From assembly GCA_022866005.1 (NCBI GenBank), contig JALHTV010000136.1:1-5975 (forward strand): a stretch of 5,975 bases of DNA. The letters are read 5' to 3'. Positions 1 to 5,325 of the stretch are shown here, piece after piece; position 1 is the first letter of the stretch, and every line of letters starts with the position of its first letter. The notes beneath the pieces were generated by a model. It saw only the letters and a list, made by a program, of their open reading frames with translations, searched no databases and was not told where the DNA came from. A program made the position numbers and the translations under genes. This stretch comes from Phycisphaerae bacterium. Its GTDB lineage: Bacteria > Planctomycetota > Phycisphaerae > SM23-33.

Positions 1-694
1 AGCCGGCCCCGATGCCCTGAATCTTATGCGGCCCGGGCGCCAGCGGCAGGCCGGCCAGGGTCTGGGAGATCACCGGGCTCTGGGCCGGTTCCACCGCCAC
101 TGCCCGGAAGCTCGGCCGGCGGCGCTTGATCACCTCGGCCACGCCCGTGATCGTGCCGCCGGTGCCCACCCCGGCGACCAGGATGTCCACCTTGCCGCCG
201 GTGTCGCGCCAGATCTCCTCGGCGGTGGTCCGGCGGTGGACTTCCGGGTTGGCGGGGTTGTCGAATTGCTGGGGCATGAAGCTGCCGGCGGTCTCCTTGA
301 GCAGCTCTTCGGCCTTGACGATGGCGCCCTTCATGGCCTCGGCGGCCGGGGTGAGTACGACCTCGGCGCCTAACGCCCGCAGCACCTTGCGCCGCTCCAG
401 GCTCATGCTCTCGGGCATGGTCACGACGCAGCGATACCCCCGGACGGCGCAGACAAAGGCCAGGGCGATGCCGGTATTGCCGCTGGTAGGCTCGATGATC
501 GTCGTGCCCGCACTGACCTTGCCGTCGCGCTCGGCGGCCTCGATCATGGCCAGCCCGATGCGGTCCTTCACCGAGCCCAGGGGGTTGTGGCTTTCCATCT
601 TGGCGAGCACCGCAGCCTTGGAGGAAATGAGCTTGCGAACGGGCACCAGCGGTGTGCCCCCGATGGTGGCGGTGATGTCATCGGCAATGGCCAT
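1..694 (-). CDS. cysK: Cysteine synthase (O-acetylserine sulfhydrylase), 3' end cut by window edge
   Basis: A PLP-dependent beta-replacement enzyme of the fold-type II family that makes L-cysteine from O-acetylserine and sulfide in the cytoplasm. The visible 231 residues contain the family landmarks in order: the PLP-lysine motif NPLGSVKDR (Lys43), the substrate loop PTSGNTG (69-75), TMPESMSLERR (92-102), the phosphate-binding loop GTGGT (177-181) and HKIQGIGAG (223-231), typical of CysK-type enzymes. The usual protein is about 300-320 residues, so roughly the last 75-90 residues lie beyond position 1. The ATG at 692-694 follows a ribosome binding site AAGGA (complement of 704-708) at good spacing. 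It starts 27 bases after the stop of the ThiF-like gene, so the two are probably co-transcribed. The family is certain. Whether the sulfur donor is free sulfide or a carrier-protein thiocarboxylate cannot be told from the part seen. Confidence 0.95.
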   Translation of the reverse strand, partial: MAIADDITATIGGTPLVPVRKLISSKAAVLAKMESHNPLGSVKDRIGLAMIEAAERDGKVSAGTTIIEPTSGNTGIALAFVCAVRGYRCVVTMPESMSLERRKVLRALGAEVVLTPAAEAMKGAIVKAEELLKETAGSFMPQQFDNPANPEVHRRTTAEEIWRDTGGKVDILVAGVGTGGTITGVAEVIKRRRPSFRAVAVEPAQSPVISQTLAGLPLAPGPHKIQGIGAG

Positions 695-703
695 CGTTTT
701 TCG

Positions 704-708
704 TCCTT
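704..708 (-). promoter_or_regulatory. Ribosome binding site of cysK
   Basis: AAGGA on the minus strand, 9 bases before the ATG at 694. It fixes the cysK start and lies inside the 27-base gap after the upstream gene's stop, which fits translation from a shared mRNA. Confidence 0.7.
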
Positions 709-721
709 GCCGCGCGCGGCG

Positions 722-1516
722 TCAGGGGCCTTCCAGGAACTCGTATACCCCATGCTTGCAGCAAGGGCAATCCGCCGCCGCGGCGGCCCGGGCGGCGTCG
801 ACGCGTTGCAGGGTGTTGGTCCACAGGTCCAGCTTGGTCAGGTAGGGGCTGATCTGATCGCCGTGGCCGGAGAGGACCTTGATGGCCTCGGCGGCCTGGA
901 GGGCGGCGAGGGCAGCCACCGCCGGCCCCAGCACCCCGGCGGCGCGGCAGGAGGGGTCCGCGCAGGGCGGGGGCGGCTGGTCGTAGATGCATCGCAGGCA
1001 CGGGCGGCCGCCGGGCGGGATGGCCAACACCTGCCCCTCGGCAGCGACCACGCCGGCAAAGATCCACGGCAGATCGGCCCGGACGCAGTAGTCGTTCAGC
1101 ACAAAGCGGGTGGCGAAGTTGTCTGTCCCGTCCAGGATCAGGTCCACCCCGTCAGCCAGGGCGGTGATGCTCCCGTGGTCGGCGCGGGCGACGATGGGCT
1201 CGACCCGGCAGCGGCTGCTGATGCGCCCGATGCGAGCGGCGGCGGCCTGGACCTTGGGCCGGGCGGCAGCGGCGTCGGATTCATCGTAGAGCCCCTGGCG
1301 GTGGAGGTTGGCCAAGTCCACGCGGTCATCATCGACCAGGCGGATCATGCCCACCCCGGCCCGCGCCAGCAGCTCGGCCGACCAACTCCCCAGACCGCCG
1401 ACCCCGACGATCAACACCCGCGCCTCGGCCAGGCGCTTCTGGCCTTCCAGCCCCAGGGGGGCGAAGGCGATCTGCCGCTGGAACCGCTCCAAGTTGGCCC
1501 TGTCGGCTGCTGCCAT
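722..1516 (-). CDS. ThiF/MoeB/HesA-family sulfur-carrier adenylyltransferase (E1-like)
   Basis: A 264-residue cytoplasmic E1-like enzyme. The family uses ATP to adenylate the C-terminal Gly-Gly of a ubiquitin-fold sulfur carrier (ThiS, MoaD or a relative) before sulfur transfer. Visible motifs are an N-terminal helix with RFxRQI (11-16), the nucleotide loop GVGGLGS (38-44), the acidic strand end VDDD (61-64), TDNFATRFVLND (131-142), and a probable zinc site from CxxC (Cys173, Cys176) with CPCC near the C-terminus (Cys250, Cys253). The segment CRAAGVLGP (190-198) resembles ThiF more than MoeB, and Cys190 aligns with the ThiF cysteine that forms an acyl disulfide with ThiS. There is no C-terminal rhodanese domain, unlike MoeZ/MOCS3. 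The ATG at 1514-1516 is preferred because the protein then begins as the family does. The reading frame extends upstream to a TTG at 1609, but that would add an unrelated 31-residue leader. It is followed by cysK, so a role in sulfur assimilation or cofactor sulfur supply is inferred. The exact substrate is unknown. Confidence 0.9.
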   Translation of the reverse strand: MAAADRANLERFQRQIAFAPLGLEGQKRLAEARVLIVGVGGLGSWSAELLARAGVGMIRLVDDDRVDLANLHRQGLYDESDAAAARPKVQAAAARIGRISSRCRVEPIVARADHGSITALADGVDLILDGTDNFATRFVLNDYCVRADLPWIFAGVVAAEGQVLAIPPGGRPCLRCIYDQPPPPCADPSCRAAGVLGPAVAALAALQAAEAIKVLSGHGDQISPYLTKLDLWTNTLQRVDAARAAAAADCPCCKHGVYEFLEGP

Positions 1517-1525
1517 ACCCGCGAC

Positions 1526-1555
1526 AGTGTAGGCGTCTTGGCCGAGGCGACGCAA
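1526..1555 (-). promoter_or_regulatory. Putative sigma70-like promoter of the thiF-like/cysK operon
   Basis: On the minus strand TTGCGT (complement of 1550-1555) and TACACT (complement of 1526-1531) are separated by 18 bases. The -10 matches the consensus at 4 of 6 positions and the -35 only in its TTG. The transcription start would fall within a few bases of the ATG at 1516, implying a leaderless or nearly leaderless message. In agreement, no purine-rich ribosome binding site precedes that ATG. This is a by-eye prediction. Confidence 0.45.
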
Positions 1556-1573
1556 GCTGACGCAGCCATCGAA

Positions 1574-1587
1574 GCCCGCCGCCGGGC
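1574..1587. repeat. Small inverted repeat in divergent control region
   Basis: GCCCG (1574-1578) and CGGGC (1583-1587) flank a 4-base loop, followed on the plus strand by five A (1588-1592). It lies between the two divergent -35 elements. It could be an operator half-site pair or nothing: in GC-rich DNA a 5-base stem is common by chance. Confidence 0.25.
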
Positions 1588-1596
1588 AAAAACGCC

Positions 1597-1625
1597 TTGA
1601 ACGCCCCAAGGGCAGGCCCTAGACT
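1597..1625 (+). promoter_or_regulatory. Putative sigma70-like promoter of the ferredoxin gene
   Basis: TTGAAC (1597-1602), a 17-base spacer and TAGACT (1620-1625) match the sigma70 consensus at 4 of 6 positions in each box with ideal spacing. The predicted start near 1632 gives a leader of about 72 bases before the ferredoxin ATG at 1704. It diverges from the promoter of the thiF-like gene, with 41 bases between the -35 boxes. Confidence 0.55.
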
Positions 1626-1628
1626 CAA

Positions 1629-1640
1629 CGGCTCGAGCCG
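1629..1640. repeat. Perfect 12-bp palindrome at the predicted ferredoxin transcription start
   Basis: CGGCTCGAGCCG is a perfect palindrome with no spacer. It begins four bases after the predicted -10 box of the ferredoxin promoter and so covers the expected transcription start, a usual place for a repressor operator. About one or two such palindromes are expected by chance in 6 kb, so only the position makes it notable. Confidence 0.35.
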
Positions 1641-1692
1641 GCCTTGTGCCTGTGGCGCGGAGGAGCGGTCGCCGCGGGCGAAGGCGCCATCC

Positions 1693-1697
1693 AGGAG
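1693..1697 (+). promoter_or_regulatory. Ribosome binding site of the ferredoxin gene
   Basis: AGGAG six bases before the ATG at 1704. It decides the start: the frame is open further upstream (a GTG at 1644), but only this ATG has a proper site and gives a protein starting right before the first cluster motif, as in small ferredoxins. Confidence 0.8.
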
Positions 1698-1703
1698 TGG
1701 TTC

Positions 1704-1874
1704 ATGGGTTACAAGATCACTGACGCGTGCACCGCCTGCGGGACGTGCAAGGAATCCTGCCCGGCCGAGGCAATCAAGGAAGGCACCCCGCAGTTCACGA
1801 TTGACGCGGACCTATGCATCGACTGTGGTAACTGCGTAGAGACCTGCCCGGCCAAGGCCATCGTGGAGGGCTGA
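1704..1874 (+). CDS. Small 2[4Fe-4S] clostridial-type ferredoxin
   Basis: A 56-residue soluble electron carrier. Two classical cluster-binding motifs are complete: CTACGTCKESCP (Cys9, 12, 15 and 19) and CIDCGNCVETCP (Cys38, 41, 44 and 48). In this fold the first three cysteines of one motif and the last cysteine of the other bind each [4Fe-4S] cluster. The two halves form the usual internal duplication (CPAEAI at 19-24, CPAKAI at 48-53). Length and spacing match clostridial-type ferredoxins of about 55-60 residues, with no extra domain and no insert between cysteines 3 and 4 of either motif. Such proteins serve low-potential electron transfer, for example with pyruvate:ferredoxin oxidoreductase or hydrogenase. 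The partner is not in the window. The gene has its own predicted promoter, divergent from the thiF-like/cysK operon, and is followed after 54 bases by a mazG-like gene in the same direction. Confidence 0.95.
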   Translation: MGYKITDACTACGTCKESCPAEAIKEGTPQFTIDADLCIDCGNCVETCPAKAIVEG

Positions 1875-1895
1875 CCGCAGGGCGATGGAGGCACC

Positions 1896-1913
1896 CCCCG
1901 GGGCCGGCCGGGG
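1896..1913 (+). other. GC-rich hairpin between ferredoxin and mazG-like genes
   Basis: CCCCGG (1896-1901) and CCGGGG (1908-1913) can form a 6-bp all-GC stem with a 6-base loop. There is no T-run after it, so it is not a standard intrinsic terminator. It ends five bases before the ribosome binding site of the mazG-like gene and might act in mRNA processing, stability or partial attenuation. Chance is also plausible in such GC-rich DNA. Confidence 0.35.
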
Positions 1914-1917
1914 CGTT

Positions 1918-1924
1918 GAGGAGG
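1918..1924 (+). promoter_or_regulatory. Strong ribosome binding site of the mazG-like gene
   Basis: GAGGAGG, a nearly full anti-16S match, four bases before the ATG at 1929. It rules out the in-frame-shifted TTG at 1916 as a real start and supports 1929. Confidence 0.8.
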
Positions 1925-1928
1925 CCTT

Positions 1929-2192
1929 ATGACCCTCAGGGAGTTTCAGGACTTCATCCGGCGCAAGTATTACCCCACCGACTCCCAGCGGGGCACGGCG
2001 GGGACGTTTCTGTGGTTCGTGGAGGAAGTGGGCGAGCTCGCCAGCGCGCTAGCGGGGAAGGACCCCCAGAGCAAAGAAGAGGAATTCGCCGACGTGTTGG
2101 CTTGGTTGTGCACCCTGGCCAACATCAACGACGTGGACCTGGAAAAGGCCATCGCCAAGTACACCGTCCACGGCGTGGAGGGACACAAGTAG
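1929..2192 (+). CDS. MazG-like nucleotide pyrophosphohydrolase
   Basis: An 87-residue single-domain protein of the all-alpha NTP pyrophosphohydrolase superfamily (MazG/dUTPase-like). Members hydrolyse nucleoside triphosphates to the monophosphate and pyrophosphate, often cleaning non-canonical or excess nucleotides from the pool. The magnesium-binding signature is visible: EEVGE (Glu32, Glu33, Glu36) in the first core helix, and EFADV (Glu52, Asp55) in the next. A following helix WLCTLANINDVDLEKAI (59-75) is typical of the family. The length fits short one-domain MazG-like proteins, not the roughly 260-residue two-domain E. coli MazG, so the substrate should not be copied from E. coli. It lies 54 bases after the ferredoxin gene with a strong ribosome binding site and no obvious promoter of its own, so co-transcription is likely. 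There is no sign of a toxin-antitoxin partner. Confidence 0.88.
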   Translation: MTLREFQDFIRRKYYPTDSQRGTAGTFLWFVEEVGELASALAGKDPQSKEEEFADVLAWLCTLANINDVDLEKAIAKYTVHGVEGHK

Positions 2193-2220
2193 CGACCCCG
2201 TCCGGTGTTGTCTCCCTGCG

Positions 2221-2275
2221 CCTCAAGGCCGGTGCCTTTCCACCGCTCCAGGTGGCGGAAAGGGTTATGTTGAGG
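2221..2275 (+). other. Nested stem-loop in the leader region between the mazG-like and lipoprotein genes
   Basis: An inner hairpin has a perfect 7-bp stem, CCTTTCC (2235-2241) with GGAAAGG (2257-2263). After one mismatch it continues with two C-G pairs, a G-U pair and another C-G pair around a 5-base loop. An outer pair, CCTCAA (2221-2226) with TTGAGG (2270-2275), can enclose it. There is no U-run directly after the inner stem, so it is a poor intrinsic terminator. It may be an mRNA structure or a protein-binding site. Confidence 0.4.
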
Positions 2276-2308
2276 CCTTTTCCTACCGATATTCGACGAT
2301 AGCAGGCG

Positions 2309-2340
2309 TTTCCCCTGCCGGAAAGCGGACGGCGGGGAAG
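2309..2340 (+). other. Hairpin directly upstream of the lipoprotein ribosome binding site
   Basis: TTCCCC plus GCCG (2310-2320, with one bulged T at 2316) pairs with CGGC plus GGGGAA (2330-2339). The stem is about 10 bp with a 9-base loop of sequence GAAAGCGGA, and a possible extra T-G pair (2309/2340) sits at its base. It ends four to five bases before the ribosome binding site GGAGAGG. Position and stability would allow it to influence translation initiation of the lipoprotein. It matches no riboswitch class I recognise. Confidence 0.4.
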
Positions 2341-2343
2341 ATT

Positions 2344-2350
2344 GGAGAGG
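2344..2350 (+). promoter_or_regulatory. Ribosome binding site of the lipoprotein gene
   Basis: GGAGAGG seven bases before the ATG at 2358, right after the stem-loop at 2309-2340. It supports the start that gives a canonical signal peptide. Confidence 0.7.
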
Positions 2351-2357
2351 TGCCTTC

Positions 2358-3587
2358 ATGCGCGCGATAGGCTGGATCATCGCCGTGCTGGTGCTGCTGG
2401 CCGGGTGCACCCAGGTCGACGAGAACCCCAAGTTCAACCCTCAGGCCGAGCTGCCGTCGTGGGCGTATGATGCCCCGTTCTACTACCAGCCTCCGCAGGA
2501 CCTTCCGGCCCTGGAGACGGTCGGGGAAGGGGTCGGGGTGTACTACACGCGAGACGAGTCGTTCTTCGTCCGGCATCCTGGCGGCTGCCAGCTCAATGGC
2601 GTGCCGCGCGTGGGGGTGTACTACTCCCTGGACATGGGGCAGACCTGGACCAAGGCCGGGTACTTCGGCGTGGAGCAGACGCACTTCAACTTTCTGGCCA
2701 AAGAGGAGGGCCGCTACTGGGTGCGTTTCGTGGGGCCTGGTCAAGGCGTGGCGGACTGTCCCCCGGGCGCGCCGCATCGCGTCTACGTCGTGGACCGCAA
2801 GAGCCCAGCCATCGTGCTGTCGGTGCTGCCGTCACCGTGGGAGGATGAACGGCGAGGCGTCCCGCGCCTCTACGAGGTGGGTCAGAACGTCCGGCTGTCC
2901 TGGGGCGTCAGCGACACCCACCTCGACCCCAGCAGCATCCGGATGGGCATCTGCTTCGCAGCGTTCCCCCACAACGTCGTCTGGAGCTCCCTGCCTGAGG
3001 CGCTGGCCGAGGCTGACAGCATCACCGTGGAACTGCCCCCTGAGGCCGCCCGCCACGGCGGCATCCGCTTCCGTCTTGAAGCCCGGGACAAGTGCGGCAA
3101 CATCGGCCTGGCTATGACCGAGGTGCTTCAGGTGGGCGCCGGCGAGGGCAAGCCTTCGACCGCTCCCAGCAGCCAACCGTCGGTCACGCTCGAGCTGCCG
3201 CCCGCGGCGGCCACGCAGCCGGCCTCCGGACCTGCCGAACCGCTCAAGGCCGCTGAGGAGCGACCCGGCTGGCCCAAGGTTACCGAGCGCCTCCAGGGAG
3301 GAAGCCCCCAGGAGCTGCGCTGGCTGCCCGAAGGCGCCGGCAACTACACCAAGCTGGAGCTTCAGTTCTCCTCCAACGACGGGCTGATGTGGCAGACGGT
3401 CGCCACGGGGCTCAAGCCCGGCCAGGCCGTCGCCTGGACCGTGCCCCATGTGACCAGCAAGAGCTGCCGCCTGCGGATCGTGGGCGTCGCCCAGCCGACC
3501 GACGGGGACAAGGTCGAGGTGACGCTGGCGATGACCCAGCAGTTCGTCGTCAACAGTGGGGTGACGACGGCACCGGCTGCGCGATAG
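2358..3587 (+). CDS. Secreted lipoprotein of unknown function with Asp-box and beta-sandwich-like modules
   Basis: A 409-residue protein with a lipoprotein signal peptide: Arg2, a hydrophobic stretch (4-15) and lipobox LAGC with the lipidated Cys17. Thr18 gives no inner-membrane retention signal, so outer-membrane anchoring is likely. I do not recognise the gene. Three regions can be seen. Residues about 56-147 include an Asp-box-like motif SLDMGQTW (90-97) and two cysteines (77, 134). Residues about 148-260 look like an Ig/FN3-type sandwich, with RLSWGVSD (179-186) and RLEARDKCGNIG (239-250). A Pro/Ala/Ser-rich linker covers 261-305. The C-terminal module (306-400) carries a degenerate Asp-box SSNDGLMW (338-345), then VAWTVP and LRIVGVA. 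No catalytic motif is visible. A structural or binding role at the cell envelope is inferred. The gene is 165 bases after mazG-like and converges on polX with 10 bases between stops. Confidence 0.85.
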   Translation: MRAIGWIIAVLVLLAGCTQVDENPKFNPQAELPSWAYDAPFYYQPPQDLPALETVGEGVGVYYTRDESFFVRHPGGCQLNGVPRVGVYYSLDMGQTWTKAGYFGVEQTHFNFLAKEEGRYWVRFVGPGQGVADCPPGAPHRVYVVDRKSPAIVLSVLPSPWEDERRGVPRLYEVGQNVRLSWGVSDTHLDPSSIRMGICFAAFPHNVVWSSLPEALAEADSITVELPPEAARHGGIRFRLEARDKCGNIGLAMTEVLQVGAGEGKPSTAPSSQPSVTLELPPAAATQPASGPAEPLKAAEERPGWPKVTERLQGGSPQELRWLPEGAGNYTKLELQFSSNDGLMWQTVATGLKPGQAVAWTVPHVTSKSCRLRIVGVAQPTDGDKVEVTLAMTQQFVVNSGVTTAPAAR

Positions 3588-3597
3588 CCCCACCGCG

Positions 3598-5322
3598 TCA
3601 GCGGCGCTTGGCGAGCCACTTCTTCAGCTCCGCCCCCGTGCAGGTATTGAGCACGTCCTTAGGCTCCGCCCAACCGCGCCGCGCGGTCATCACCCCGTAG
3701 CGCATCAAGAGCAGGCTGTCGACGCTGTGGCTGTCGGTGTTGATGACCAGCGTGGCCCCCGCCTCGACCGCCGCCCGCACGTGCAGGTCCCGCAGGTCCA
3801 GCCGGTGAGGGTCGGCGTTGATCTCCAGGGCCACGCGATTGGCCGCGGCAGCCTCGGCGACGGCCTGGATGTCCAGCTCCATGCCCGGCCGGGCGTTGAG
3901 CAGCCTGCCGGAAGGATGCCCGATGCAGTGCACGCAGGGGTGCTCGATCGCGCGGATGAGCCGCCGCGTGGCCCCCGCAGAGTCCTGCGACAGCGCCGAA
4001 TGCGGCGAGGCCGTCACGAAATCCAGTTCCGCCAGCACGTCGGGGGGAAAGTCCAGGGAGCCATCCTTGAAGATGTCCACCTCGATCCCCGTCATCACCC
4101 AGATGTCCTTGCACGCGGCCGCCAGCCGACGGATCACCTGCACCTGTTGTCGGAGGCGCTTGGCGTCCAGCCCGCGGGCCTGGACCTGGCTCTGCGAGTG
4201 GTCGGCGATGACCATGTAGGCATACCCCCGGGCGCGGCAGGCCTCGATCATCTCCTCCAGGCTGTTGCGCCCGTCGCTGGCGGTGGTGTGCATGTGCATG
4301 TCACCGCGGATGTCTTTAGGCGACAGCAACCTGGGCAGCTTGCCCTCGGCCGCGGCGGCGATCTCCCCGCGGTCCTCGCGAAGCTCGGGCGCAATGAACT
4401 TCAAGCCCAAGGCCGCGTAGACCTCGTCCTCGCTGGCCCCGGCCACCGCGCGCCGGCCGCGGAATAGGCCATATTCGTTGAGCTTCAGCTTCTTGCGCAG
4501 GGCCCAGTCGCGCAGGGCGACGTTGTGGTCCTTGGAGCCGGTGAAGTACATCCACGCCGCCCCGAGGCTCTTTTTGTCCACGACGCGCAGGTCGGCCTGC
4601 ATCCCGCCCTCCAGCGTCACGCTGCCCTTGGTCTCCCCCGCGGCCAAGACGCGCCGCACCGCTGGGGCGCGCGTGAAGGCCTGGATGATCCCCCCCGCGG
4701 CCTTGGCAGGGGCCTGGCACAACAGGTCGATGTCGCCGATGGTCTCCTTGCCGCGGCGCAGACTGCCGGCGATGACGACGCGCTGGGCGCCCTTGGCGGC
4801 CTCGATGGCCTGCACCAGCGACTCCGCCAGGGCGCTGGCCTCTCCCAGCAGCGCCCTGCCGGCGGATCGGTCCAGAAAGGCCATCGACTCCAGGAGCTGG
4901 CGGGCCTTCTTGGCGCCCATGCCCGGGACGCCCGCCAGCTTCTCCGGGCTGGCCAGCGCGATCTTGAGTTGCTCGACCGTGGTGATGCCTCCCTGGCGCC
5001 AGAGCTTGGCCGCCGTCTTGGGTCCCAGCCCGGGGATCTCCAGCATCGCCGCCACGCCGGAAGGGACCTTGCCCAGCAACTCCTGGTGTGCCTGCACCCG
5101 GCCGGTCGCGAGGAACTGGGCGATCTTGGCGGCGGTGCTCTTGCCGATGCCCCCGAGGGTCTCCAGCCTGCCCGCGGCGGCGATGTCTTCGATGGCGTCG
5201 GTGAGCTCCTCCAAGACTCTGCCCACCTTGCGGTAGCTGGCCACCCGGAAGGGGTCCTCGTCGAGGATCTCCATCAGGTCGGCCATCTGGGAGAAGACGT
5301 CGGCCAGTTCGCGGTTCTTCAC
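3598..5322 (-). CDS. polX: DNA polymerase/3'-5' exonuclease PolX (X-family polymerase with PHP domain)
   Basis: A 574-residue cytoplasmic DNA repair enzyme of the usual bacterial PolX length. The family fills short gaps in base excision repair, and its PHP domain provides metal-dependent 3'-5' exonuclease and AP-endonuclease-type activities. Helix-hairpin-helix DNA-binding motifs appear at LGGIGKSTAAKI (56-67), IPGLGPKTAAKL (96-107) and VPGMGAKKA (132-140). The polymerase core has GSLRRGKETIGDIDLL (186-201) with catalytic Asp197 and Asp199, and the third carboxylate Asp244 in ADLRVV. The PHP domain retains all metal ligands: HMHTTASD (His343, His345, Asp350), ADHS (His375), GIEVD (Glu414), SPHSA (His441), GHPSGR (His469) and NTDSH (Asp530, His532). 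The start is GTG at 5320-5322, preceded by AAGGTGG, and gives the typical MKNRELADVF opening. It is divergent from the acylphosphatase gene and convergent with the lipoprotein gene. Both active sites look intact. Confidence 0.97.
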   Translation of the reverse strand: MKNRELADVFSQMADLMEILDEDPFRVASYRKVGRVLEELTDAIEDIAAAGRLETLGGIGKSTAAKIAQFLATGRVQAHQELLGKVPSGVAAMLEIPGLGPKTAAKLWRQGGITTVEQLKIALASPEKLAGVPGMGAKKARQLLESMAFLDRSAGRALLGEASALAESLVQAIEAAKGAQRVVIAGSLRRGKETIGDIDLLCQAPAKAAGGIIQAFTRAPAVRRVLAAGETKGSVTLEGGMQADLRVVDKKSLGAAWMYFTGSKDHNVALRDWALRKKLKLNEYGLFRGRRAVAGASEDEVYAALGLKFIAPELREDRGEIAAAAEGKLPRLLSPKDIRGDMHMHTTASDGRNSLEEMIEACRARGYAYMVIADHSQSQVQARGLDAKRLRQQVQVIRRLAAACKDIWVMTGIEVDIFKDGSLDFPPDVLAELDFVTASPHSALSQDSAGATRRLIRAIEHPCVHCIGHPSGRLLNARPGMELDIQAVAEAAAANRVALEINADPHRLDLRDLHVRAAVEAGATLVINTDSHSVDSLLLMRYGVMTARRGWAEPKDVLNTCTGAELKKWLAKRR

Positions 5323-5325
5323 GGG

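Noticed and set aside
126..845. Long plus-strand open frame antisense to cysK
   Set aside because: The minus strand encodes an unmistakable cysteine synthase here. The plus-strand product is low-complexity Ala/Arg/Ser-rich without family motifs, a typical shadow frame in GC-rich DNA.
587..1600. 337-codon plus-strand open frame antisense to the thiF-like gene
   Set aside because: It is Gly/Asp/Val/Gln-rich with no motif and lies opposite a conserved E1-like gene whose motifs fit fully.
1517..1609. N-terminal extension of the thiF-like protein from a TTG start
   Set aside because: The added 31 residues do not resemble the family, the TTG lacks a ribosome binding site, and the extension would run across the predicted promoter. 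The ATG at 1516 fits better.
1659..1665. GGAGGAG Shine-Dalgarno-like sequence in the ferredoxin leader
   Set aside because: No start codon follows at a usable distance, so it cannot serve a leader peptide. It is probably a chance purine run.
1644..1703. Upstream in-frame extension of ferredoxin (GTG at 1644)
   Set aside because: The ATG at 1704 has a good AGGAG site and gives the standard 56-residue ferredoxin. The extra 20 residues are not typical.
1929..2192. Toxin-antitoxin reading of the mazG-like gene
   Set aside because: No mazE/mazF-like partner is adjacent. The neighbours are a ferredoxin and a lipoprotein, and the name MazG alone gives no such role.
2261..2303. Possible promoter for the lipoprotein gene (TTGAGG at 2270, GATATT at 2288)
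   Set aside because: Spacing between the boxes is only 12 bases, and alternative -10 candidates (TATGTT at 2266, ACGATA at 2296) have no matching -35. Not good enough to list as a promoter.
3593..3604. Small CCGC-GTCA-GCGG hairpin between the convergent stops as a terminator
   Set aside because: The stem is only 4 bp and no T-run follows on either strand.
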